Positions 36,693 to 48,335 of a stretch of DNA of 64,000 bases are shown here, in pieces. The stretch comes from Typha latifolia (Eukaryota > Streptophyta > Magnoliopsida > Poales > Typhaceae). Below the pieces are notes generated by a model. That model searched no databases, had not been told where the DNA came from, and saw nothing but the letters and a program-made list of their open reading frames with translations. Location: assembly GCA_019914945.1 (NCBI GenBank), contig CM034104.1, positions 14,397,340 to 14,461,339 on the forward strand, written 5' to 3'. A program made the position numbers and the translations under genes. Each line of letters opens with the position of its first letter. Position 1 is the stretch's first letter.

Positions 36693-36732
36693 CTTCTTCT
36701 TCTTCTTCTTCTTCTTCTTCTTCTTCTTCTTC
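36693..36732 (-). repeat. (AAG)n tract directly upstream of the CGI121 ATG
   Basis: A (CTT)n run of about 13 units on the plus strand reads (AAG)n in the CGI121 sense direction and ends two to three bases before the start codon. Its length is likely variable. Being purine-rich and unstructured, it could help ribosome access; that is inference. Confidence 0.9.
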
Positions 36733-39700
36733 TAGGCTGTTAAAGGAAGCATGGGTACGCTGATTTGGGATCCTTCACGCCTACTGGAAACCCTTATAAA
36801 TGCTAGGCCTCAACTTTCAACAGGCCCGGCTTAGCCTGGCCCAATATGGTAATATCTTTGTTTTTGTTACGACGGTACCTGACGGTTTCAAAGGCTCAAG
36901 ATTCAATTAGATTGGTTATGTGCCAATGGGTATGATCATGTTGCATAAGTAAAACTAGCAACTCCAAGTCCGTTTCGATCTTAAAGTGGGTAATTTTTAG
37001 GTTCACGACGATCTTCAAAGCCTCAAGTGTCTTCTGATTGGAAGGCGTATAGAATTTTTTGTTGGCTTACCTCTAGCATGTAAAACCATTCCATTAGAAT
37101 TGCGAAAAATCCATCCAATATCATTGCTCTATTTTGATGGCTCAAAGGGGCCATCAATGTTCAGGCGGGCTTAACCATGGCTCTGATGTCTCCAATAGAC
37201 TAAGGTGCGGGCATCGAGGGCTATGTTTCTATCTGTAAGGTCATGAGAATAATATTTCTCCATATGAGCTAAGTATTAATAAAGTCAAACACGATGTTAT
37301 TTCTATTTTTTAATAACTGTAAAAAGGGATTAGCAATAGAAAATCTTTCGATCATCCTATCACCCTTATTTAGCCAGTCACCCTTAATCTATATGTCAAG
37401 TCCCAGATTTGTTGAATAGTGCACGTGATAAATAAAATGTTCAATATTCTGAATATTAGAATTGCATATTGTACACGTTGAGTCTATGGAATTATCGTAT
37501 TTTCAAATTTTATCTCTAGTTGGTAGGTTCCCCTAAATCATTTTTCTACAAAAAAAAATAAAAGTGCAGAGAGAAGCAATGGGCAGTTTCCAGCGCAATT
37601 TCCATTAATCTGATCATCACCATCTTGAGGCCGCTTATTTCACAATAAATGGTAAGCAAATTTAGTCGAAATCAGACCTTTAGATACCCGAGTCCATACC
37701 CACTTATCCTTCTTAGGATCCCTTGGGAGCGATCTATGGCGTTAGCCAGGAAAGTCCCAAACTAAAGATAAACTAAGTCTACTAATATTCCACATCCCAT
37801 GTTAAATTAATCTAATCGTTTTCTTAGCACCAAACTTAATGTCTATATTGATGTAAGGTGGTTTCTTAGAAGGTGGCATGTTAAAAATCCTAGGGTCGCT
37901 GGCACCTTTTCAATCTCGATGTTATTAGAAAGAGGGTTTCTTTCATACAATAGAATTAATTTTTTATCTAGGAATGAAAGATATTACCGGTTCAGCAGGT
38001 AATTTTTTTAGATATATAATCTTGCACATTATTTTTTAACAATTATATTATCTTAATATTTTATTAAGTAAAAGATATATATATTATTAACTGAGAGTAA
38101 TGTATATATATCAAAATAAGGGTATTGATGTCTTTTATAATTAACTTGATGAAAATTTAATTATATTTTATTTGTTTGATTATTTTTTATTATTTACATA
38201 TATCTCCCATTAGTTTAAGATTAATTTAAATTAAATTTTAATAGATAGAGATAGAGAATTATATTTAAATTGAAATTTATCTCCAAATAATTAAATTTAA
38301 ATTATTTAATATTAAATGATATCTCCTATAATTAAGACATAATTATATTTAAGAGAGAAATCTTAACGGAAGAAGAAAAAAAATATGTAGAGCGCTTCTT
38401 CCGCACCGTAAAGTTAATTGTTTATCAATCACTTTGATGAAGATCTAATGGTTAAGATCTTCAAGAGTATAACAAGAAAATTGGGAAGTTACGCACACGT
38501 AATTAATCTTCTTAACTAATATACTCTTTCTTACGTAATGTAGTTTTGGAACCGCTACCGGAAAACCGATACCGAATATGAAAACTGACTATTATAGCCG
38601 TTGGATTAAGATTATAATTTTTAAAGATGCATTAAAGTATTTGCCTATTAGAAAAACCAAATTTGAAATCAACACCCACCTTATTAATCAAGTTGAGCAT
38701 GACTGAATAGTTTTTAGTCCTCCTTTTTCTACCTCAAAAACTAACTTACCATATTTGTACCGCATCAACTTTAGTTAGAACATGGCAGAACAACCTTTAT
38801 CTTTATTGCGATTCCACAAAAATATTTTAGTATACGTAGTCATAGAGTCAATAACAGACAAGGGTATTAACAAAATTACACAGCTTGTAAATATGAATAA
38901 TTTAATAAGTATAATCCTTTCAGCTTGAGATAAATATCTCTCCTCCGGTCGTTGAGCTTAACTTGAATACGGTCAGTGATATCTTTAAAAGCATTAGCTC
39001 TCAGACGCTTAAGAGAAATATCTACCCCAAGATATCGAAAAGGGAATGAACCACGATGGCTGTGATGGGGAATGATAAAAATTTAATAAAAGTTAATATA
39101 ATTAACAGACAATGGATTAGGGAGAACAAATATGTTTTGTAGGAAGGAGGAAACTGTCAAAACATTTGTTACTGAGATGTGGGTATGCCAGGAGAATTAA
39201 TAATGCTATGAGATCTATACATATTTGGCAATATGGGTGCTCTAAATAACATAAGTGAGATATGGATTATGAAGAAGACTTAGGGTTTGAAGAAAGGCAT
39301 TAAAGATTGGTGACAAATCTGGATGGCTGTGTTTGTGTGGTTTATTTTCTGTTAGAAGAGTATGAAGTCTTGGGACGCAAGTTTGCAGAGGGATGGAATG
39401 CAGAAGAAGACAAAACTTATGCTGGAAGGAGATAGCAGAGGAGCTGAAGGCTTGATGCTATTTTGATGTTTCTGCTGTATTTTGGGTGAACAGAGCTTGA
39501 TGGAAAGTGAAAGCTTTTTGGAATGGATATATAGCTGCTGAAGTTGGTGCTTCTGCTTGTGGAAGATAGATGATATTATGCAATCTAGACAAAATTTTTG
39601 GTTACGATTTGTGTTTTGTGGATGTAAATAACTTGGTGTAGTATAGCTATACTGTTGTGTAGTTTGTTAACAGTGGTGATTATAGTGTAGGAAGTTGTTA

Positions 39701-41281
39701 TATGATGTTAATTTTTTTTAATTGTATAGGTTTATATATATATATATATATATTATATGTATGTGTGGGAACAAGTGAACTTAACTAATAATTAGATCTC
39801 CTCCTTTGAGGATTAGAATATATAAATGGATAATTTCTCTTAGATCTTATGAATTATTATAATTTTCTGCATTCATTCTTCAAACTATTTTTAACCATAT
39901 AACTCTTAATCCAAAAACTATTTTGATTTAGAGGTCCATATAGTTATCCTTTTTTTAGTTTAAAAAAGTATTTATAAATACTTTTTTTTAATTCATGGGA
40001 TGCATGCAAGTAATAAAAAAAGTTTTAAAATATATATGCAAAACAGTAATAGATTAGGAAGTTTAAGTAAAATTATTTATAAAATAAATTATACACAACT
40101 AGATGAGTTGTATCCCTACGAAGACATCTTATTTCACCAACGATATATCTTAAACCTATTCTAATTAATTCTGTCAAGAAGGATCACCAACAAAGTAGTA
40201 GTAGTGGTATATCAAGATGCTTTTTTTTTTGAGGAAATATTAAGATGCGTGGAAAATTGATATTTCGAGGTTTTCTTTTTTCTGTGGATAATTCTATCCG
40301 AAATTATATGCATGAGATTTAAGATGGTCAAACATAACATGCACGAATTGAAATGTCTTAGATACGTGAAAGGAACTTTCACATTTAAAATATTGATGGC
40401 ACAGTCAAGTCATAAGCGTAACTACTCATACACAGGTTAATTGATTTTACCTCCACAAATGAAGAAGGCAAGCTGCATATTATCTTAATCTTTTATATGC
40501 TATCTAAATTATAATTAACTTGCTATATATATATATAATGTATGCATATATATGAGTATGACTACTCTAGCTAGTGCGTTCATACTCTGTCTACCCATGT
40601 ATATAATGTAATAAATGACACTTTATTTCGATTGGATTCTACCTTGGTGGCTTCCATATATGCGTGTTTTTGCCACTTAATTTTGGGCTATAAGCATAAT
40701 GGTTGGTGAATGGGTAAGACGAACGTTGGACTGTCTTTTTCGTAGAAGAAGTCAATGCATTGTTGATCCGTTTAGGTAGGTAGAGTAACGATCGACTAGT
40801 AATATATTATATATCTATATGTATTATTCCTGTTCAGAGATTTGACCGGTCATCCGTTGCGCAGGCCAAGTTATCGTGGAACCTCGTCCATTGACCCACC
40901 AAGGTTGTTGAATTTAATTATAATGGATTATCTCTTCGTTTTTTAATAAAGTTTAATTAACTTTTTCTCCACTTCCTTTTCTTTGTACCTGTCAAATGAT
41001 GTAGTATATCATTATATTCGAAAATATATACCAAACACATTACCATGTGCGTGACTGCGTTCGCACTCGGTTAACCACATAAATCTATATTATATATATA
41101 TATAGGTGCGCACGAAAATTAAGTCAATTTAACTAGCTACTACGGGTCAAGGCAAGGGATCGGATGCCGTGTCTGACTAATGATCCCATTCGACACTTTC
41201 TCCGTTCAAATTGCAACTGATGATGGATCATCCAGGCGACCACTGAGCTAAGCCCATAAATATAACCCTCTCCTCCTCTAC
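36733..41281. other. Intergenic region with LINE relic, upstream of anthranilate synthase
   Basis: The left end contains the CGI121 promoter. A decayed minus-strand LINE occupies about 36880-39070. The rest is very AT-rich with (TA)n runs (for example about 39730-39752 and 41090-41103). The last kilobase should be the anthranilate synthase promoter. No intact gene. Confidence 0.5.
37380..39070 (-). mobile_element. Decayed LINE (reverse transcriptase C-terminus and zinc-finger part)
   Basis: On the minus strand, about 39046-38900 translates to FPFRYLGVDISLKRLRANAF..., the plant L1 reverse-transcriptase motif usually written FRYLGVPIS.KRL. Further along, about 37475-37440 reads STCTICNSNIQNIEHF, the Cys-X2-Cys...His part of the zf-RVT domain. 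Stops and shifts abound. The intervening 38000-38700 is AT-rich and may be a nested insertion. Confidence 0.7.
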
Positions 41282-41289
41282 TATAAATA
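41282..41289 (+). promoter_or_regulatory. TATA box of the anthranilate synthase gene
   Basis: TATAAATA lies 221 bp before the ATG at 41503, in a pyrimidine-rich setting (CCTCTACTATAAATACCTACC). Transcription would start about 30 bp on, near 41310-41320. Confidence 0.6.
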
Positions 41290-41502
41290 CCTACCCCTTC
41301 TCCCTCTCGCTCTCCACAAAAACACAACATCGATCCTCCATTTGGTTACGTAGATTAAAGCTAGCGCACTATATAGCTAAAATTAGCTCTATTCGTCCGC
41401 TTAATTCCATCTTCTTACTTTCCTTTGCCCTTATATATTACGTGTACTCAATTCCTTTACTTGAAGCTAGCTTCCAATTTTTCTGATCGATCGAGGAAAG
41501 TA

Positions 41503-43207
41503 ATGGAAGCCCTATCCTATACTTGTGGCCTCGTCGCTTCTGATATCCGCCGTAGTGCTACCGCATTACCCCGTACAGCCTCCATCTTAAGCCGTAACAC
41601 TGCCTCCATCCGTTGCCCACGCCACCACCGAGCCTTAAAATGCTCTGCCATATACTCTCCTTCTAAGCCCTCCGTAGGCGCTAACAATAGCAATATCCGT
41701 CTAAACCCTACCACTTACGTTAATTCTAAGGACTTGGAGGCTCTCAAATTCGCGGAGGCGGCCAAGAAGGGTAACTTGGTCCCTCTCTACCAGTGCATCG
41801 TCTCCGACCACCTGACGCCGGTGCTCGCTTATCGCTGCCTCGTCGACGAGAACGACAAGGAGGCGCCCAGCTTCTTGTTCGAGGCCGTCGAACAAGGCAC
41901 CCATGGAAGCAACGTGGTAATTATTTCATCCCTCCCTCTGCGTGCTTAATTCCAATAATTTAATTTCGTAGCTTCGAACATTAGAAATCGGTGAAACTTA
42001 GCTACTGAGAAAGAAAGAATTGTGTCAGTAACATATGGTAACGCGTGCATATATTATATATATGGTTATAACAACTGTGTACTACTGTAAATTAATATAT
42101 ACATATTTGCAGGGTCGTTATAGCATGGTGGGGGCTCATCCTTGTATGGAGATCGTAGCGAAGGAGAACAAGGTTACGATAATTGATCACGAGGAGGGTC
42201 GGCAAACCGAAGAGACTGTGGAGGACCCCATGCAGATCCCCCGCAATATCATGGACAATTGGAGCCCACAGTTGATCGATGAGCTTCCTGATGCCTTTTG
42301 CGGTAATATTAATTATTAATATGGCTCTCTCTAGATCTATATACGTAAGAACATGATGGTTACAAATCCAATTTCGATCGTTAACTTGTATAATTTCTTG
42401 ATACGTACGTATGTACAGGTGGATGGATGGGATACTTCTCATACGATACAATGCGATATGTTGAGAAGAAGAAGCTCCCGTTCAGCAGCGCTCCTCAGGA
42501 CGATAGGAACCTCCCTGATGTTCACTTGGGTCTCTATAACGATGTCCTAGTCTTCGACCATGTCGAAAAGGTATATTTATTGATTCTAGGTATTTTCATA
42601 ATAGTCCGGCATGCAGTTGCTAGCTCCATTAACTAATTCTGTATTTATGATCGATTCTCATGCAATTAATAATTAACTAATTTTCTCACCTCGATCCCTT
42701 TAATTTTCCGTCCTCAGAAAGTGTATGCTATTCACTGGGTTCAATTAGATCGCTATTCCTCGGTAGAGGAAGCCTACAAGGGTGGGAAGTCTCGATTGGA
42801 CATGTTGCTCTCAAAAGTTCATAATTCGAATGTGTAAGTAGTACATCATACGAAAGTAAATATAAATTAGATATGTTTCCGTTATTTTATTTTATTTTTT
42901 TAATTTGACCTTTGTTTCTTCTTAATTATATCTATATGTATGGCAGTCCAAAGCTTTCTGCGGGATCTGTGAGATTACACAGTCGGCAGTTTGGTTCACC
43001 ATTAAAGAAGTCGACGATGACTAGTGATGAGTACAAAGCGGCCGTGATGCAGGCCAAAGAACATATCCTGGCAGGAGATATTTTCCAGATTGTTTTGAGT
43101 CAGCGTTTTGAGCGGCCAACGTTTGCTGACCCCTTTGAAGTTTACCGAGCTCTCAGAATCGTGAACCCAAGCCCATACATGACATACTTACAGGTGCGTG
43201 AGTCAGC

Positions 43208-43275
<68 letters not shown>

Positions 43276-44494
43276 CCTATATAGTTTGCTGAATTGGTCA
43301 GTCGATTAAGCATATCTTTACAGTGCGTGCTTCTAAATTCATTCTTTCAAACTATTTGATCTTTCTTAGGCACGAGGATGTATTCTTGTAGCGTCAAGCC
43401 CAGAAATACTTACCCGTGTAAATAAGGAGGTACATATCAGTTAATTGTACTTCAAATCTAGATATATCTCTTCATATATATAAAGCCCCTTCTGCTTAAT
43501 TAGCTATATATACATGTGCCATGAATATATGTGTATATATATAAATATATGTGCACCTAATTTCTTTTTCATCTTCTACGATCAAATTAACAGGGAAATA
43601 TTATTAACCGACCGCTTGCTGGGACTGTTAGAAGAGGCAAGACAGATAAGGAAGACGAATTGCAAGAAAAGCAGCTGCTGAGTGATGAGAAGCAATGTGC
43701 CGAACATATTATGCTTGTTGATTTGGGCAGAAATGATGTAGGAAAGGTTCGTATATAATGATTATATATGGTCTCTTTTTAATTCCCATAAAGTTACTCG
43801 ATCGTGTTATCTAAATGTTTGGTTGCTTTTGACTATAGATCTACCGACCGCTAAAATAAACTTAAAAATATTACAGGTCTCTAAGTCTGGTTCCGTAAAG
43901 GTGGAAAAGCTAATGAATATTGAAAGATACTCCCATGTGATGCACATCAGCTCCACGGTACGTGAGGCGTGCTCTATTCTCCTTAATTGTATATGTCTTC
44001 AAAATATGGATCAGTATACAACTTCCACTATATATATATATATATATACATATGATTGATATAAAATTAAGTTTTTTTGTGATCGATGCATACAGGTTAC
44101 GGGAGAGTTGCTTGACCATCTCACTTGCTGGGATGCCCTACGGGCTGCGCTGCCTGTAGGAACAGTGAGTGGAGCTCCCAAAGTGAAAGCTATGGAGCTG
44201 ATCGACGAGTTGGAGGCCACAAGGCGAGGCCCCTACAGCGGTGGCTTCGGAGGAGTGTCATTTGGCGGCGATGCGCTCATCGCTCTGTCTCTCCGCACGA
44301 TCGTATTCCCCACAAGTACGGCCGCCGGATCACCCAACGGCAGCACTATGGCCGGCCGCAGGGAGTGGGTGGCGCACCTTCAGGCTGGAGCTGGCATCGT
44401 CGCCGACAGTAGCCCTGATGATGAGCAGCAAGAGTGTGAGAACAAGGCGGCTGCTCTCGCTCGAGCTATTGAACTTGCCGAGTCCGCTTTCCTC

Positions 44495-44571
<77 letters not shown>

Positions 44572-44578
44572 CGGCAGC

Positions 44579-44615
<37 letters not shown>

Positions 44616-44626
44616 TCATGCAATGA
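41503..44626 (+). CDS. ASA: Anthranilate synthase alpha subunit, chloroplast, with poly-Asn tail
   Basis: Nine exons (41503-41916, 42113-42302, 42419-42570, 42718-42833, 42947-43193, 43370-43429, 43594-43746, 43877-43957, 44096-44626) encode 647 residues. The first ~60 form a Ser/Arg-rich plastid transit peptide. The enzyme converts chorismate plus ammonia or glutamine nitrogen to anthranilate, the first committed step to tryptophan. Chorismate-binding motifs are intact: [76 protein letters not shown] and [10 protein letters not shown]. Two oddities: at the LLES-type feedback site the expected Ser is Ala128 ([10 protein letters not shown]), and the usual PSPYM(A/G)Y is PSPYMTY. After the family's normal end (ELAESAFL) the frame runs through (AAC)n: 26 Asn, Gly-Ser, 12 Asn, then Ile-Met-Gln. 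The first in-frame ATG is used. Confidence 0.96.
43205..43273 (+). repeat. (CT)n microsatellite in anthranilate synthase intron 5
   Basis: About 34 CT units, starting a dozen bases after the exon 5 donor. It is likely polymorphic. A (TA)n run also occurs in intron 8 near 44030-44048. Confidence 0.95.
44495..44614 (+). repeat. (AAC)n expansion coding for poly-asparagine
   Basis: Uninterrupted AAC codons run from 44495 to 44572 (26 units) and 44579 to 44614 (12 units), separated by GGCAGC. The whole tract is in frame at the end of the anthranilate synthase coding sequence, residues 605-644. Confidence 0.95.
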
Positions 44627-44638
44627 GCTATATATTAT

Positions 44639-44669
<31 letters not shown>

Positions 44670-45348
44670 AATAGTATGCACTTTGTCCTAATACTTATTT
44701 TTTTCCTTATCTTTTTTCTTTAATTTTTTTCCCTTTTTACGCCCCTTAGAGATCAGTCATCTGAAGTGCTGTCCGGAGCTTAACTACATTAATTGGAGAA
44801 AAGTTCGGAAAAAGAGAATAATACAAGAGAGGGTACTATTTATGTATATTACAACCTACTGATCCTGGAAGGGAGTCGTGAAAGTCTGTCAACGTATATA
44901 TTCATGTACACTTTTCCATATTATAAACAATTATTGAATATGATCAAGTAATATTGGGTTCTGTTTTTTTTAAAGCTAGCTTTTCATTCTCTAAATATCT
45001 TAATTCCATTTTGTAATCCAATGATCTTCTCAAAGGAGTTCCTCTTGCTGATCATTTTGTGATCAAGAAAGAAAAAAAATAAGAACATAAGTATTTGTAA
45101 CATTGAGAAGGACAATTAATAACTCGAATTCATATGGGCGATAGTGTTTGTGAGATGATTACCGCACTTAATCTTGGTAAGGAATCCCAATTGATAAGAA
45201 AATAGTTCCTTACATTGCATATGAGATGTAACTAGATTTGGTTTTATTTGTATTCATGTAATCAACAAATTGTACTTTAATAGAATTTTATTTCTGTAAC
45301 ATATTTAGATTTTGTAAGAGCTTTAATACAAATTATGACATATTTAAT

Positions 45349-46768
45349 GAATATATGAATTGCAAGTTTTTTGAATCCGTTTAGTAAATTCTCGAGAGGC
45401 AATTTGAACTATTCTTGGAGGATACATAAGGGCTTTAATCTTAATCCTACTACGTCTCTTTTACATCATTTGATGTCTCCAATTTGAAGAGATCAAGATA
45501 GCAGCTCTGAGAGAGTCTACGATAAAAGGTGTTCAATTATTTTTACACATCTCATTTACTTTGTATTTTGAAAAACTGTCTCGAAAGTCACTAAGATAGA
45601 AGCATCATCCTAATGTGTAATAGATACGATCTTTAGAATTTATTATTTTCTTAATTGATATCAGAGCAAGTTACTATGATTAATCACTTTTATATTGATT
45701 AGAAATGGTTAGATATTATTTTGTGCTATCTTAATGTCTTGCTTTTTCACATATTCAAATCTCCATTTTATAACTTGATTGATTGACTTCTTGTTTAATA
45801 TATTATTTTTAACCTATAGTTACTGTGGAATGGTATATGATCTAGTAACTTTGTATTTCTTTGCTTAGATCATACTTGTTGATTCTAAACTCTAGATATG
45901 CTGACTCTAAGTGTGCCGCATATTTATGTTAATTCCCTATAAAATTCTTTATCTTATTAGGCTTTCAAATGAGCTCAATCACTCTCATTTGTTTGATCTA
46001 ATTGCTAATTCTTATTTTTTTCAGTCTTACATCATTCTAATTCATATGCATCTTTATGTTTGATTTCATGCATGACAAGTATTTATCATAATTCCTCACA
46101 GAATTTTGTGTCATATTTGAGCCTCTTTTGATTTCACATAGCTTGTGCTTTGAGCATAATTTAGTTTATTTATTGTTTGCATTTGTTTTACTTCTTATTT
46201 CATGCATATACTATGAATCTTTTGAGATCATCATCTACCATGCATCGTAATCATTAATGTAATTTCCTTGTAAAAGTGTAGATGATGAGTTGTCGAAAAA
46301 ACTGAAAAGATTTTTTTTTTGTACAAATGTAAAAATAAATAAAAGTCCAAATGAATCATTCAAGGTCCTGTTGCTAAATGATAAGGCCAAGTAATAGATG
46401 AATCATTCAAGGTTCCTTGTCCTCGCCGTCCAGTCCCCACGCCGAGCGCGTCATCTCTAAGGATAGAACTCAATAAAAATCTTGAACGCATGTATGAATT
46501 GTGAATTTCTTGAGTCTGTTTTGCAAACTTTTGAGGGAATTATTCTTGGAAGAGGTATGCAAACTTTAGACCTAACCTTAAGACATATTTTTTTATATCA
46601 TTTTGAGTCACCATTTTAAAGTTTCAAGGAGATCAAAATCTTGATTTTGGAAGAGTACACGAGGTAAAGTGTTATAATCATTTTCTACGCATCCCATCTA
46701 ATTTGCATTTTGAAGAGTCTCATTTTAAGAATGATTGAAATAGAAGTATTAATCTTGAGATTACATAA
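45349..46768 (+). mobile_element. Decayed LTR retrotransposon: two diverged direct repeats and a primer-binding-like site
   Basis: About 280 bp at 45349-45625 and 46489-46768 are clearly homologous direct repeats: TATGAATTG, TATTCTTGGA, GAGATCAA and ACACATCTCAT/CGCATCCCAT recur in the same order. About 30 bp after the left copy, TGATATCAGAGC (45656-45667) matches the usual plant primer-binding site for initiator Met-tRNA (TGGTATCAGAGC) except one base. The inner 0.8 kb has no coding sequence, so the element is deleted or non-autonomous. LTR limits are not resolved. Confidence 0.6.
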
Positions 46769-47913
46769 AGTTAAAAATTAATCATGAAAAATAATACATC
46801 GTATGTTTAGTAACAATATATATATCAATGGGCCGTTTTTAAGCTCATCTTGTAAATATTACATTTGACATTAGTGAATAGTTCGAGTTTAGATAAGATC
46901 CATGGTTTTTACCTAGCCGTTAGGGTTTTTTCTACGTAAAAATAATTTATGTTTGGGAGTAAACTCTCTACGCTCTATGTTTTTTATATTATTATATTGA
47001 TAAGATTCAATCTCTTAGGTTTTATTAATTTTTCAGTAACTTATTCCGTAAATTTACTACCGGGAGATAAGATGTTTGTAACTTTATTCCTTCCGCTGTA
47101 GAATGGAAACTTAATTGCAAAACGTGCGATGGAGTGGACATATTAATGTGCCATTACCAATACTAAAGTTTCACACGTGCAAATCTCGAGGAAGTGGAAG
47201 CATAATTTGCATATTTAATTACTTTTTCTACACGAATTTGATTGAAATTTTCATCTCATTTGTTTAGACTTAATGGTGCTTGTGGTCCAATTAGGTCGTC
47301 AAAGTACTCAATTGTAGTCACTTTTAGCTTTCGTTAGAATTGATGGGCATTCAAAACCAACATAGCAGATCCAGCTCTTAGTTATTCTGGGTCAAGAAAA
47401 GTATGAAAAATTACCCCAGTCGATAAAGGCACCAATACCGTGTAGGCGTAGCTTATGTACATTTAGGACGTCCGTCTTGGACAATTTGACCGTAGAACGT
47501 GTGGTCTTTTCTAGCGGCTGGCTGGCATCTATGTTTTATCTTTTCGATTTATTCAACCGTGGCATGTACGTTGAATTATGACCATCGTTTTCTGTTCATC
47601 AAATGCTCTCCTAGAGCTGACCTCAAGGTTAACAGTTGCCCACCCCTGTTGCAAACACATGCATGCATGATCTCTCTATATATATACATTGTCAAATTAT
47701 ATATATGGTGCTAAATCTACTTCTAAAGATATGTTTGGAGCTTATGCCGAGAAAATAATACCATTTGCTGATCTCTTGGCCCTTTTAAAAATCAAACAGA
47801 GTTGTCACAGGTGTCCAAATCTGTCTTACTGTGTCCGGCATTGGCAACATTTTTTTGACCAAACTGCTCTAATTTTTTTTTTTTTTTACTAAAATAGATT
47901 ACTCCTTAAACTT

Positions 47914-48143
47914 AGCCCTAGCAAAAACACTAAACTAATTAATATTTTATTCCTAAACAAAAGCGCTAATTAAATTAATATTTTTATTTAATATTAAAAT
48001 GTTGAATTTATTAGTATTTTATGTGTATAAATTATTTTAACTTAATCTTTCAACAGTTAAAGAAAAAATTAGCTAGCAATAAAAATAATGAACTAATTAA
48101 CATTTTTGAAAATACTGATTAATTTAGTGTTTTTGTTAAGGCT
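47914..48143. mobile_element. AT-rich MITE with about 35-bp inverted ends
   Basis: The left end AGCCCTAGCAAAAACACTAA and the reverse complement of the right end, AGCCTTAACAAAAACACTAA, agree for about 35 bp with few mismatches. The interior is AT-rich and partly palindromic. No clear target duplication was found. A related motif (GCAGCCCTAATTAAAACACT) occurs near 53828, so the family seems to be repeated in this genome. Confidence 0.6.
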
Positions 48144-48335
48144 GCAATGAATTAAACCCTATTTGATAATAAATTTGAGAAGTACTCACTGCTATCTGAT
48201 GCAATCAAGGTAAATAAGAGTGTACTCGAAGGGACCAAAATGAGGATGTAGGGGAAAGGAGAAAAGCAAGCAAGCAGCCAACCAAAATTGATCAAGCATT
48301 CGCAGATGAATTAAGAACTCACCAAAAGTCTGTCG

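Larger units (their letters stand above)
44627..48335. other. Intergenic region with LTR-like direct repeats and a MITE
   Basis: The left end is the anthranilate synthase 3' UTR with a (CATA)n run at about 44640-44664. Then come a decayed LTR-type element (45349-46768), LTR-like AT-rich sequence to about 47100, and an AT-rich MITE (47914-48143). No intact gene. Confidence 0.5.

Noticed and set aside
44330..44656. Minus-strand and alternate-frame open frames over the end of anthranilate synthase (poly-Val, poly-Leu, poly-Thr)
   Set aside because: They are alternate readings of the (AAC)n repeat; the plus-strand frame carries the enzyme homology.
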